Positions 54,286-62,129 of a stretch of DNA of 64,000 nt are shown here, one piece after another (position 1 is the first letter of the stretch; each line of letters begins with the position of its first letter). The position numbers and the translations under genes were made by a program. The notes beneath the pieces are model-generated. The model worked only from the letters and a program-made list of their open reading frames with translations, ran no database searches and was not told where the DNA came from. The DNA lies in NCBI GenBank assembly GCA_963786195.1, contig CAWAYH010000006.1, forward strand, positions 1 through 64,000, read 5' to 3'. Origin of the DNA: CAWAYH01 sp963786195. Its GTDB lineage: Bacteria > Acidobacteriota > Vicinamibacteria > Vicinamibacterales > 2-12-FULL-66-21.

Positions 54286-55341
54286 ATGGATCGCGCTGAG
54301 CATTTCTGTAGCGCGTACGGCCTTCAGCATCCACTCCTGCTCGCCCCGATGGCGGGGGCGTGTCCACCGAGTTTGTCGATTGCCGTCGCGAATGCGGGCG
54401 GGATGGGCGCGATGGGCGCGCTCGTCACGCCACCGGATGGCATCCGCGCCTGGGTTGCGGAGTTTCGCGCGCACAGCCGCGGATCGTTTCAGCTCAATCT
54501 CTGGATTCCGGATCCGCCGCCGCGGCGCGACCGTGATGCGGAAGCGCGGATCAGGGAGTTCATGGCCGCCTGGGGACCGCCGGTCCCGCCAGCCGCAGGC
54601 GATGTCGGGCTGCCTGACTTCGACGCGCAGTGCGAGGCGTTTCTCGAGTCGGCACCGACCGCAGTCTCATCGATCATGGGGATCTTCCCCGCCGCATTCG
54701 TCGGTCAACTGAAGCGTCGTCGCATCGCGTGGTTCGCCACGGCGACGACGCTGGACGAGGCCAGGATCGCACGCGACGCCGGCGCGGACGCGATCATCGC
54801 GCAGGGGTACGAAGCGGGCGGCCATCGCGGATCGTTCGATCAGGCCGCTGCCGAGCGGCAGGGTGTGGGGCTGTTCGCGCTGCTCCCCCGCCTCGCCGAT
54901 CACCTGGACGTGCCGATCATCGCTGCCGGCGGGATCGCCGACGGTCGAGGGGTCGCGGCCGCGCTGACGCTCGGCGCGAGCGCTGCGATGATGGGCACGG
55001 CGTTCCTGCGCTCACCGGAGGCGAAGACCCACCCGGCATGGGTTGATGCGCTCGCGGATCTCGAGCCGGAGGCCACGATGCTGACGCGCGCGTTGACGGG
55101 ACGGCTCGGCCGCGCGATCGCCACGAACTTCGTCCAGGCGTCCGCGTCTGCGGACGCGCCGCGGCCGGCGCCGTACCCGGTGCAGCGAGGGCTGACGGCA
55201 GCGATGAAGGAAGCCGGCGCCGCCGCCGGGGATCCTCACCGGATGCAGATGTGGGCCGGGCAGTCCGCCGCGATGGCCCGAACGGTGCCAGCCGGCGAAC
55301 GCGTGCGCGAGATCTGGAACGAAGCGCGCGCGTTGTTGTAG
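54286..55341 (+). CDS. Nitronate monooxygenase (FMN-dependent TIM barrel)
   Basis: An intact 351-residue enzyme of the nitronate monooxygenase/2-nitropropane dioxygenase family. PLLLAPMAGACPPSLSIAVA then NAGGMGAMGALVTPPDGIRA is the FMN-binding entry. DAIIAQGYEAGGHRGSFDQA contains the AGGHRG motif with catalytic His. VPIIAAGGIADGRGVAAALT then LGASAAMMGTAFLRSPEAKT binds the FMN phosphate. MQMWAGQSAAMARTVPAGER is the typical C-terminal segment. It oxidises alkyl nitronates such as propionate-3-nitronate to detoxify them. It stands alone between a tandem repeat and a convergent PadR gene. Confidence 0.92.
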   Translation: MDRAEHFCSAYGLQHPLLLAPMAGACPPSLSIAVANAGGMGAMGALVTPPDGIRAWVAEFRAHSRGSFQLNLWIPDPPPRRDRDAEARIREFMAAWGPPVPPAAGDVGLPDFDAQCEAFLESAPTAVSSIMGIFPAAFVGQLKRRRIAWFATATTLDEARIARDAGADAIIAQGYEAGGHRGSFDQAAAERQGVGLFALLPRLADHLDVPIIAAGGIADGRGVAAALTLGASAAMMGTAFLRSPEAKTHPAWVDALADLEPEATMLTRALTGRLGRAIATNFVQASASADAPRPAPYPVQRGLTAAMKEAGAAAGDPHRMQMWAGQSAAMARTVPAGERVREIWNEARALL

Positions 55342-55351
55342 AGTATCTGCT

Positions 55352-55397
55352 TTCAACATTCCGGCTTTCACGAGGCGAAGGATCCGCGAATGTTGAA
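55352..55397. terminator. Possible long-loop hairpin between convergent genes
   Basis: TTCAACATTC (55352-55361) and GAATGTTGAA (55388-55397) are 10-base perfect complements with a 26-base loop that can partly pair. It lies between the stop of the nitronate monooxygenase and the stop of PadR 3. No T-tract. It may slow or stop both transcripts. Confidence 0.35.
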
Positions 55398-55412
55398 TCA
55401 GCGGACCCCTTG

Positions 55413-55758
55413 TTATCCGTGGTCGAGCAGGAGCTTGTCGACGAGCCCGGCCAGACGCCGCCAGCGCTCGGTCTCCTTGGCCAGCGCGCGCTCGCCGGGC
55501 TTCGTGATCGCGTAGTACTTCGCCTCGCGGTTGTTCTCGGTCTTGTGCCAGGTGCCCTTGATCCACCCCTTCTGCTCGAGGCGGACGAGCGCGGGATACA
55601 GCGTCCCCTGGTTCAGCGACAGCGGGTGGTCGGAGACCTGCGCGAGGCGGGTCGCGAGCGCGTAGGCGTGCTGCGGCCCCATGGTCCTGCAGCGCGCGCA
55701 GGACGATCAGGTCGAGCGTGCCCTGCAGCAGCTCGACGGGCTTGTCTTCACTAGACAT
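55413..55758 (-). CDS. PadR-family transcriptional regulator (acidobacterial type), one frameshift, no adjacent ADOP
   Basis: A PadR regulator of about 114 residues. It starts MSSEDKPVELLQGTLDLIVL then RALQDHG. After a frame break near 55685, YALATRLAQVSDHPLSLNQG then TLYPALVRLEQKGWIKGTWH, KTENNREAKYYAITKPGERA and ETERWRRLAGLVDKLL follow. All features of the ADOP-linked PadR group are present, but the next gene downstream is on the other strand and no permease follows. It diverges from the BlaI gene. Its own promoter holds a CACTTGAC-type palindrome that recurs, in perfect form, at 57667-57689. Confidence 0.82.
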
Positions 55759-55781
55759 GCCAGTGAAGATGGCATAGAGAC

Positions 55782-55798
55782 CACTAGACTGTCAAGTG
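55782..55798 (-). promoter_or_regulatory. padR promoter with near-palindromic operator
   Basis: On the minus strand CACTTGAC, A, GTCTAGTG forms a 17-base palindrome with one mismatch per arm. It contains the -35 box TTGACA (55790-55795). A second copy of the half-site CACTAGAC lies 33 bases away at 55749-55756, overlapping the padR start codon. Autoregulation by PadR 3 is inferred. Confidence 0.6.
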
Positions 55799-55882
55799 AT
55801 CTGCCGGACGGCGGCAGGCCCGGGCCGGTCGGTCCGTCGCGTTCCGTGTTGTCCGTGTTGTCCGCGGATGCCGCTTGCACTT

Positions 55883-55900
55883 CTACTACATGCATAGTAG
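55883..55900 (+). promoter_or_regulatory. BlaI/MecI-type operator upstream of blaI
   Basis: CTACTACATGCATAGTAG is an 18-base inverted repeat (CTACTA and TAGTAG around CATGCA), matching the TACTA-type operators of BlaI/MecI/CopY repressors. It sits in the spacer of a promoter with -35 TTGCAC (55875-55880) and -10 TAGGCT about 17 bases on, so repressor binding would block RNA polymerase. Confidence 0.65.
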
Positions 55901-55931
55901 GCTTGATTACAGACGTAGGAGGGCACGCGGG

Positions 55932-56318
55932 ATGGCCGGTCGTCGATTGAGCAGGCTGGAGCTGCGGATCATGGACGTCCTGTGGGCGCTCGGCCGCGCG
56001 TCGGTCCGCGAGGTCCAAGAGGCGTTTCCCGAGGCCGAACGTCCCGCCTACACCACCGTCCAGACCACCATGTATCGCCTGGAAGTGAAGCGGGCGATCC
56101 GCCGGACCCGGAAGATCGGCAACGCGCACATCTTCGAGCCCGTCGTGACGCGGGCCGCCGCGCACCGCCGGATCATGGACGACTTCCTCAGCCTGTTCGG
56201 CGGGCGGTCCCAACCCGTCATGGCGCATTTGATCGAAGCAGGGAAACTGACGCTGGACGATCTCCGCGAAGCCGAGAAGACGCTCCGGCGGCTCTCCACG
56301 AAGGAGCGCGCGAAATGA
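55932..56318 (+). CDS. blaI: BlaI/MecI/CopY-family transcriptional repressor
   Basis: An intact 128-residue winged-helix repressor. The start ATG at 55932 follows GGAGGG. It reads MAGRRLSRLELRIMDVLWAL then GRASVREVQEAFPEAERPAY, and the recognition helix region is TTVQTTMYRLEVKRAIRRTR. The C-terminal dimerisation part, AAHRRIMDDFLSLFGGRSQP then VMAHLIEAGKLTLDDLREAE, is as in the family and includes the region that BlaR1-type proteases cleave. It controls its own operon through the TACTA-type site at 55883-55900 (inference). Its stop overlaps the start of the BlaR1-like gene (ATGA). Confidence 0.9.
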   Translation: MAGRRLSRLELRIMDVLWALGRASVREVQEAFPEAERPAYTTVQTTMYRLEVKRAIRRTRKIGNAHIFEPVVTRAAAHRRIMDDFLSLFGGRSQPVMAHLIEAGKLTLDDLREAEKTLRRLSTKERAK

Positions 56319-57618
56319 ATCCGCTGACGCATCTCTGGGAGTCCACGATCTGCGTCGGCGTCATCGCGCTGCTGGCGACCGCCCTGCGACATCAGCCGGC
56401 GCGCACGCGCCATGCTCTCTGGCTGCTCGCGTCGATCAAGTTCCTGGTGCCTTTCTCGTTCATCGCCGCGGGTGGCCGATCGCTCGGGCTGTGGACCGCC
56501 GCCATCATGCCGTCGCAGGTCTCGGGCGCCGTCAGGTGGCTCGACGAGTCGCTGGTGCGGCTGGAGTCTCGACGCAATCGCGACCTCCCCCGCGGCCTTC
56601 CTGCCGGGACCCGGCCGGATCGGTCAGTCGGCACTGGCGATCGCCTGGGCACTTGGCGCCGCGGCGGTCGCGACGTGGCGGTGGACCCAGTGGCGGAGCG
56701 TGGCGCGGCTCGCTCGCGCGGCGACCCCGCTCGAACACGGACGGGAGGCAGACGCCCTGGGCCGCATCTCCCGTCGGTCACGACGGTCGCGCCGCATCCA
56801 GCTGCTGCTCGTCGACTCGTACTTCGAGCCTGGGATTGTAGGCGTGCGCCGGCCCAGGCTCCTGTGGCCGGCAGGACTCTCGGATCGGCTGTCGGACGGC
56901 GAGCTCGACGCGATCCTGGCGCACGAACTCTGTCACGTGGATCGTCGGGACAACGCGAGTGCGCTCGTCCACGTGGTGGTCGAGACGCTGTTCTGGTTTC
57001 ATCCGGTGGTCTGGTGGCTCGGCACGCGGCTGGTCAGCGAGCGCGAGCGCGCATGCGATGAAGAGGTGCTCGATATGGGAATCGACCAACACACCTACGC
57101 CGAAAGCATCTTGCAGGTCTGCGGATTCAGTCTGCGCGCGCCAGCGGCGTTTATCGCCGGCGTCAGCGGCTTGCCGGTGACTCAACGCATCGAGCGAATC
57201 CTGTCGCGACGCGTCACCACCGGTCTCAGATCGACGCGATGGCTTCTCGCCGTCATCGTCATGTTGACGATGGGTGGTCCGCTGGTCAGCGGGTCTCGTC
57301 GGCGCGCAGCGCGAAACCCAGATCTACAAGCCAAAGGACGAGGGAGTCAACGCCCCGAGGCTGATTCGCGAGGTCAAGCCCCGGTACACGGCCGACGCGA
57401 TGCGGGCGCGCATCGAAGGCGTCATCATTCTCGAAGCGGTCGTGCTCCAGTCGGGCCTCGTTGGAGAGGTCGACGTCCTCGAGTCCCTCGACGCCGTGTT
57501 CGGCCTCGATGAGGAAGCCGTCAAGGCGCTCGAGCAATGGGAGTTCGACCCGGGAACGAAGGACGGCAAGCCGGTCGCGGTCCGGGTGAAAGTCGAGATG
57601 ATGTTCCACCTCAAATGA
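56315..57618 (+). CDS. BlaR1-like M56 membrane metalloprotease with C-terminal TonB domain, frameshifted
   Basis: The sensor-protease partner of BlaI. MNPLTHLWESTICVGVIALL and HALWLLASIKFLVPFSFIAA are membrane helices. After a frame break near 56575 come ALAIAWALGAAAVATWRW and LLWPAGLSDRLSDGELDAIL. The zinc motif is HELCH in AILAHELCHVDRRDNASALV, with HPVVWWLGTRLVSERERACD downstream. LSRRVTTGLRSTRWLLAVIV is a further helix. After a break near 57295 a TonB-type domain follows: RLIREVKPRYTADAMRARIE, GVIILEAVVLQSGLVGEVDV and LEQWEFDPGTKDGKPVAVRV. A sensor domain that binds penicillin is absent; a TonB module replaces it. Confidence 0.85.
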
Positions 57619-57666
57619 CGCTCGCCGCACAATCCATCAGCCCCGCTTGACACGCCGCTCAGGCCG

Positions 57667-57689
57667 TACCACTTGACTGTCAAGTGGTA
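57667..57689. promoter_or_regulatory. 23-base perfect palindrome matching the PadR 3 operator
   Basis: TACCACTTGAC (57667-57677) and GTCAAGTGGTA (57679-57689) flank a single T. The core CACTTGAC-N-GTCAAGTG is the symmetric form of the site at the padR promoter (55782-55798). It lies 49 bases after the M56-TonB stop and 243 bases before the DUF5666 gene. PadR 3 binding is inferred. Confidence 0.65.
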
Positions 57690-57931
57690 TGCGCCCGTGT
57701 CTGACGGCTCGATCGAACGCCACGCCTTCAAGCGGCCGATACGGAAGTCGTGATGGATTTACATGACCGTCGAGTAACAGCTCAGGCGTTACCGCTTACA
57801 TTTCTGCCCAACCTCGCGCGAACGAAGGAATTGGCGGTTCGACGCAAACGGCGAACCGTGGCATGGTTCTGGCTTCGTACGTGCTCGGCTTATTACCTTA
57901 GGCAAACTTGTTCCTACTGCAGGAGGCCGTT
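57690..57931. other. Leader region of the DUF5666 gene, with a short inverted repeat
   Basis: No gene is seen. It contains the inverted repeat CGGTTCG (57835-57841) and CGAACCG (57852-57858) with a 10-base gap. The base composition is lower in G+C than the flanks (for example CGGCTTATTACCTTAGGC near 57890). A promoter for the downstream lipoprotein gene is expected here but no clear boxes were found. Confidence 0.4.
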
Positions 57932-59039
57932 GTGACGCGACGCATCCACTCGTTCGTCGTCGTCGTCCTCATCACGTGCACGACTATCGCTTGCGGATCG
58001 AGCGAGCGCGAATCGCCGACCGCTCCTTCGACCGGCGCGACCATCAACGGGGCGTTGGCTGCGGTCCTGGCCGGCAACTCGAACAGTCAGGTCGGCACCG
58101 TTGAGGTCATGGGCACGAGCGTCTCGGCGCCCGTCCAGGGTGACGGACGGTTCGTGCTCGCCGCCGTGCCGGCCGGCAGCGTCCGCCTCCGGTTTGCCGG
58201 ACCGGGAACCGACGCCACGCTGCCTAGTCGGGTCGCTGCAAAATTCGGAGACGATCACGATCGTGGTCGACGTTTCCGGATCGCAGGCCACAGTGGTCGC
58301 TGACTCCCGGAATCCCAACGCTGCGCAGATTCCTGTGAACGGGAGGATCGAAGGGCTGACCGGGGCGACAGCCTCCTTCGAGTTCCGCATCGGCGGTCAG
58401 ACGATTCGCGGGGACTCGCAGACACAGTTCTTCGGGGACGGCGACCGTCCCGACACGTTCAAGGATCTGTTCGAGGGCGCACGCGTGGAAGTCAAGGCGT
58501 CGGCCCGGGACACCTTCCTCTACGCGGTGAGAATCCATATCAATGATCAGCAGGCGCCGCCGACCGGCCCCGGTCCGACCACGCCGCCGGATACGTCCGC
58601 GTCGATCGAGGGTCTGCTGACCGGACTCACCGGGCTGCCGCCAAACCTCCAGCTGGTGGTCGCCGGGGTGACGGTTCGAACCAGCACCGCGACGACCGTC
58701 CAGCGGCGCGGCGACACACAGGATCTGAGCACCCTGCGGCTGAACATGACGCTCCACGTGGTCGGCGATCGACGGGCCGATTCGTCCATCGATGCACGGT
58801 TTATTCAGATCAAAGACGACGTGGTGGGCGGCCGGTTCGAGATCGAGGGCTCGATGGGTGGCATGAAAGGCTCATGCCCGTCGTTGACGTTCGGCGTCAA
58901 CGGGTTCTCGATCGCGACGGCCCCGGCGACGGTGTTCACGCCTGCGTGCACCGAATTCAAGAATGGCAACAAGGTGCTCGTGGTCGGCATCACCCAGCCG
59001 AGTGGCGCGGTCGCTGCGACCGAAGTGACGCGCCGCTGA
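57932..59039 (+). CDS. DUF5666-domain lipoprotein, one frameshift
   Basis: A surface or periplasmic lipoprotein of about 368 residues. The GTG at 57932 follows GCAGGAGG and gives VTRRIHSFVVVVLITCTTIA then CGSSERESP, with lipobox TIAC. After a Ser/Thr/Pro linker and a carboxypeptidase-regulatory-like strand set (VEVMGTSVSAPVQGDGRFVL), a frame break near 58235 leads to DUF5666 modules: RIEGLTGATASFEFRIGGQT, FEGARVEVKASARDTFLYAV and TLHVVGDRRADSSIDARFIQ. A central PPTGPGPTTPPDT linker separates them. The OB-like DUF5666 barrels have no assigned function. The perfect PadR-type palindrome lies upstream. Confidence 0.8.
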
Positions 59040-59056
59040 GGCGCTCGGCCTTGGTA

Positions 59057-59824
59057 TCACCCGTCGTGTCGGTCGTTCAGCGCGCTCAGGTGCGCGAGCG
59101 CCGCGGACGCAAATGCCGCCGCGCGCGGCCCGAAGATCGGGCTGTGATCGCCATACGGGATGACCCAGAGCGCCGAGCGCGGGATCCCGCGAAACAGCTC
59201 CAGCGCCATGTCGACCGGGTAGTACGGGTCGCGATCGCCGTGAACGATCAGCGTTCGCGCGGTGATCGTGCCCAGCTGCGACGGCGTGAACGCCATGTCC
59301 TCGTAGCTCGTCGCGAACGCCCGCGTCATGTCGTAGAGCAGGCCGATCTGCTCGTCGCCATGGACGTGCCGGCTGCGCAGGGCGGCCCGCTCGGCCTCTG
59401 ACAGCGAGGCGAACGCCGCGCGCGTGAACTGCGCGGCCGCCCGCCGGAGTGATTCGGGAAAGTACGGCGTCGCGCTGACGAGCACCATCGCCTGAACACG
59501 AGCCGGCTGCATCGTCGCGACGTGCAGCATCGTCTTGGCGCCCATGCTGAGCCCGATCGCGTTCACGCCTGCAATCCCCAGGTGATCGAGAAGAGCCAGG
59601 ACGTCCCGCGCGCATTGTCTGAAGCTGAATCGCGCGGACGGGTTGGTCGAGCGCCCGTGTCCGCGCAGGTCGGGCACGATGACCCGCCAGCCGTCGGGAT
59701 CGGACGGAAAGACGTGTCGCCAGTCATCGCCGATGCCCATGCCGCCATGGAGAAGCAGGAGCGGCGCTCCGCTCCCGCGGTCCTCGTAGTACATCTCGAA
59801 ATCGTTGACGGCGATCGTCGACAT
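59057..59824 (-). CDS. Alpha/beta-fold hydrolase
   Basis: An intact 255-residue cytosolic hydrolase: MSTIAVNDFEMYYEDRGSGA then PLLLLHGGMGIGDDW, where HGG is the oxyanion-hole turn. VIVPDLRGHGRSTNPSARFS leads to the nucleophile elbow GLSMG in GVNAIGLSMGAKTMLHVATM. LIVHGDRDPYYPVDMALELF supplies the acid and YGDHSPIFGPRA the His. It belongs to the esterase/lactonase/haloalkane-type group; the substrate is unknown. It is convergent with the DUF5666 gene, with 17 bases between, and starts 71 bases from the intrinsic terminator. Confidence 0.9.
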   Translation of the reverse strand: MSTIAVNDFEMYYEDRGSGAPLLLLHGGMGIGDDWRHVFPSDPDGWRVIVPDLRGHGRSTNPSARFSFRQCARDVLALLDHLGIAGVNAIGLSMGAKTMLHVATMQPARVQAMVLVSATPYFPESLRRAAAQFTRAAFASLSEAERAALRSRHVHGDEQIGLLYDMTRAFATSYEDMAFTPSQLGTITARTLIVHGDRDPYYPVDMALELFRGIPRSALWVIPYGDHSPIFGPRAAAFASAALAHLSALNDRHDG

Positions 59825-59894
59825 GGGCCGAGCCTATCGCAGATGCCCCGCCTTGCCGCAAGGACGTGATAGGATCGAGAGAGCGGGTTCAGAG

Positions 59895-59926
59895 AAAAGG
59901 CCGGGCGGCAAATCGCCCGGCCTTTT
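59895..59926. terminator. Intrinsic terminator, bidirectional
   Basis: AAAAGGCCGGGCG (59895-59907) and CGCCCGGCCTTTT (59914-59926) form a perfect 13-bp stem with a GCAAAT loop, followed by GTTTT on the plus strand and preceded by A-rich bases for the minus strand. It ends transcripts of the small minus-strand gene that stops at 59969. Confidence 0.85.
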
Positions 59927-59968
59927 GTTTTCGGCTGAAGCGCTCAGCGCGCTTGTCCGCGGTGTCGT

Positions 59969-60163
59969 TCAGGACCGGTCGAGCTCTGCCGCTGTCCTGT
60001 CGCTGGGGCCACGCTGAAGCAGTTCCGTCAATCGTGCGTGAATCAGCTCCAGCTCCTGGTGGCGGTCGACATCCTCCCGAAGCCGGTACCGATCGTCCAT
60101 GAGACGAAGGAGCTCCTCGAGCATATCGCCCAGCCGCTCGTCGGGCACGGTTGTGTTAGGCAT
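59969..60163 (-). CDS. Small acidic helical protein of unknown function
   Basis: A 64-residue protein from ATG 60163: MPNTTVPDERLGDMLEELLR then LMDDRYRLREDVDRHQELEL and IHARLTELLQRGPSDRTAAE. It is amphipathic and charged, probably all-helical. A GGGAG about ten bases upstream is a weak ribosome site; a longer frame back to 60256 lacks any protein-like pattern. A perfect intrinsic terminator lies 43 bases past the stop, supporting a real transcript. No family recognised. Confidence 0.55.
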   Translation of the reverse strand: MPNTTVPDERLGDMLEELLRLMDDRYRLREDVDRHQELELIHARLTELLQRGPSDRTAAELDRS

Positions 60164-60336
60164 AGTCCGCGCTCCCGGCACGTTCTCCCCATCTTGACAT
60201 GGTTCGATGACAAATCTGTTTCGCCCTCGAGCTCTACCGTGGCCAAGACCCGTCACACGGCTGTCGCTCGATATTCACGGAGCGATCATGGGCGCCCGCT
60301 AGGATCTTGGGTGTTTGCCTGAACGAGGGGGGACCC

Positions 60337-60633
60337 ATGCAAACCCGCTTGCGCAAAGTATCGCGTCAGGAGCCACCGAACGATGTCGGCACACTGTGGA
60401 TGATGCAGCGTCTCGAGTGCAGCGCGCGATGCGCGCTGATGGCATGGCCGGGAAGCTGGGAACTTCGCGTCCTCGTGGACGGCGATATCCTCTTGTCGGA
60501 AGGCTGCACGCGCGCGGATGAAGCCTTCGAGCTTGCGGAACGATGGAAACATCGTATGCTCGATCAGGGGTGGCGGCAGGTGCTGCCGCGATCGGCTCCG
60601 CCGGCGGAGCGCGACGACCGTCCGTCGGCCTGA
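60337..60633 (+). CDS. Small conserved hypothetical protein
   Basis: A 98-residue protein from ATG 60337 after GAGGGGGG: MQTRLRKVSRQEPPNDVGTL, WMMQRLECSARCALMAWPGS, WELRVLVDGDILLSEGCTRA and DEAFELAERWKHRMLDQGWR. The pattern WELRVLVDGxLLxSxxxxxxxxAxxxAExWKxxMxxxGW is shared by short acidobacterial and proteobacterial proteins with no known role. Cytosolic. It precedes the pyrophosphatase gene by 59 bases on the same strand. Confidence 0.65.
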   Translation: MQTRLRKVSRQEPPNDVGTLWMMQRLECSARCALMAWPGSWELRVLVDGDILLSEGCTRADEAFELAERWKHRMLDQGWRQVLPRSAPPAERDDRPSA

Positions 60634-60692
60634 GCCTGCCGCGACGGAGCGCTCGCGCGAAGTCGGGCGATTCGAGCCCTCACTCTGACTGC

Positions 60693-61392
60693 ATGAAGGA
60701 ACTGAGGGTCGTAGTGCGTGCGTCCGCTGTATTGCTGGCCGGAGCTGTTGCCCTGGCCATTCAGCTTGCGGGGCCGCCGCCCGTGCTGCCGGCCAGCGCC
60801 TCGGCACAGCTGATACGCAGCCTCGACGACTCGGAACCGCACGCCCACAGCATCTGGCGCGACACGCCGCCGATCAACGCGGACGGGACAGTTACGGGAT
60901 ACATCGAGATCGCGCGCGGCGATCGACGCAAGTGGGAATTCAGCATGCGGCAGAACGCGCGCGCGATCGACCGCGTGATGCCAGAGTCCGTGGGCGGGTA
61001 TCCCGTCAACTACGGGTTCGTGCCGCAGACGATTTCCTACGACGGCGACCCGTTCGACATCCTGGTGCTCGGTCCTCCCATCGAGGGCGGAACGATCGTG
61101 CGGGGCACCATCGCGGGCATCATGCACATGGAGGACGAGAAAGGTCTCGACTCCAAAGTCGTCGTCTCACGGGTGGGAGGCGACGGCCGTCCGACGCACG
61201 CGCTCACGAACGCCGACGAGACGCGCATCGGAGACTTCTTCAAGAATCTACAAGAAGCACGAACCCGGCAAGTTTTCGAAGGTGCCGGGCTGGGACTCAC
61301 CCGCCCAGGGGCTGGCCTGGGTCCGGATGACGCACGCCTTTTTCACCGAGTGCCGCAATCGGCGCGGCGCGGAGTGCCAGCTCTCCCGCTGA
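60693..61392 (+). CDS. ppa: Exported inorganic pyrophosphatase (family I), one frameshift
   Basis: A family I soluble pyrophosphatase carrying an export signal (VVVRASAVLLAGAVALAIQL). IEIARGDRRKWEFSMRQNAR corresponds to the EIPxGxxxKYE motif. YPVNYGFVPQTISYDGDPFD contains the signature DGDPFDI, and MEDEKGLDSKVVVSRVG the third metal-ligand region. After a frame break near 61245 it ends YKKHEPGKFSKVPGWDSPAQ and HAFFTECRNRRGAECQLSR at 61392. It hydrolyses pyrophosphate to phosphate. A periplasmic location is unusual for this housekeeping fold and would make it a phosphate-scavenging enzyme (inference). Confidence 0.85.
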
Positions 61393-61487
61393 GCTCGCCT
61401 CGAACCTCCACCCTCCCGCCAGCGTCCTAGATAGTGAGGGGGCCGGACATCGCGTCTGCCACCGAGTCCCCCCAAGGAATCGTCGTC

Positions 61488-62069
61488 ATGTTGCGGAAGG
61501 TGTTGGTCACTCTGTTCGTGCTTGGAATCCCGGCGGCCGTCATGGCGCAAACGCGCGTGGACGTGGATCGCCACAAGGACTTCAGGCATTACAAAACATT
61601 CACAGTGCAAGTAGGCCCCATTGTTCGAGCCGACGGCGTCGTGGACGAACGAAACACGCTGGCCGAGGATCGCCTTCGGGACGCTATCACTCGCGAGTTC
61701 GAGGCGCGCGGGATGGAGCCGACCGAGGTCGGAGCAGATCTCGTGGTGCACGTGTCGAGCCGCGATACCGAACGCACGGCCGTCTACAGCACTGGTTATC
61801 AACCGTACTGGGGCTGGGGCATCCGTCGTCGCTTCAGCTATTGGGGCCCGCGGGCATACTGGGGTTACGGGCCGTATGCCGGCGATGTGTGGACCCGCCG
61901 GTACGTCGACAACGCGGTGATGATCGACGTTGTCGATCGCGCGACCGGTGATCTGGTGTATCGAGCGCAGGTCAGCGATGAAGTCGGGAAGGATCTCGAC
62001 AAGAACGCGACCAAAGCGGTCGACAAGGCGCTCAAGAAGTTCCCGGTGAAGGAACTCTCCTCGAATTGA
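61488..62069 (+). CDS. DUF4136-domain secreted or lipoprotein-like protein
   Basis: An intact 193-residue exported protein: MLRKVLVTLFVLGIPAAVMA is the signal peptide. The DUF4136 core is VDVDRHKDFRHYKTFTVQVG, then DRLRDAITREFEARGMEPTE with GADLVVHVSSRDTERTAVYS, a Trp/Tyr/Gly-rich stretch (YQPYWGWGIRRRFSYWGPRA) and NAVMIDVVDRATGDLVYRAQ. The ATG at 61488 was preferred to an upstream in-frame ATG at 61434 because it starts the signal peptide. Outer-membrane or periplasmic, function unknown. A terminator follows at 62094. Confidence 0.88.
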   Translation: MLRKVLVTLFVLGIPAAVMAQTRVDVDRHKDFRHYKTFTVQVGPIVRADGVVDERNTLAEDRLRDAITREFEARGMEPTEVGADLVVHVSSRDTERTAVYSTGYQPYWGWGIRRRFSYWGPRAYWGYGPYAGDVWTRRYVDNAVMIDVVDRATGDLVYRAQVSDEVGKDLDKNATKAVDKALKKFPVKELSSN

Positions 62070-62093
62070 CAGCGCGCTGCGAGCGAAGGAGTC

Positions 62094-62117
62094 AGGGGCG
62101 CACGAGAGTGCGCCCCT
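62094..62117. terminator. Hairpin between convergent genes
   Basis: AGGGGCGCAC (62094-62103) and GTGCGCCCCT (62108-62117) form a perfect 10-bp stem with a GAGA tetraloop. It is placed 25 bases after the DUF4136 stop and 13 bases before the stop of the convergent gene. The tail (CTCCCGCTC) is not T-rich. Confidence 0.65.
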
Positions 62118-62129
62118 CTCCCGCTCGAC

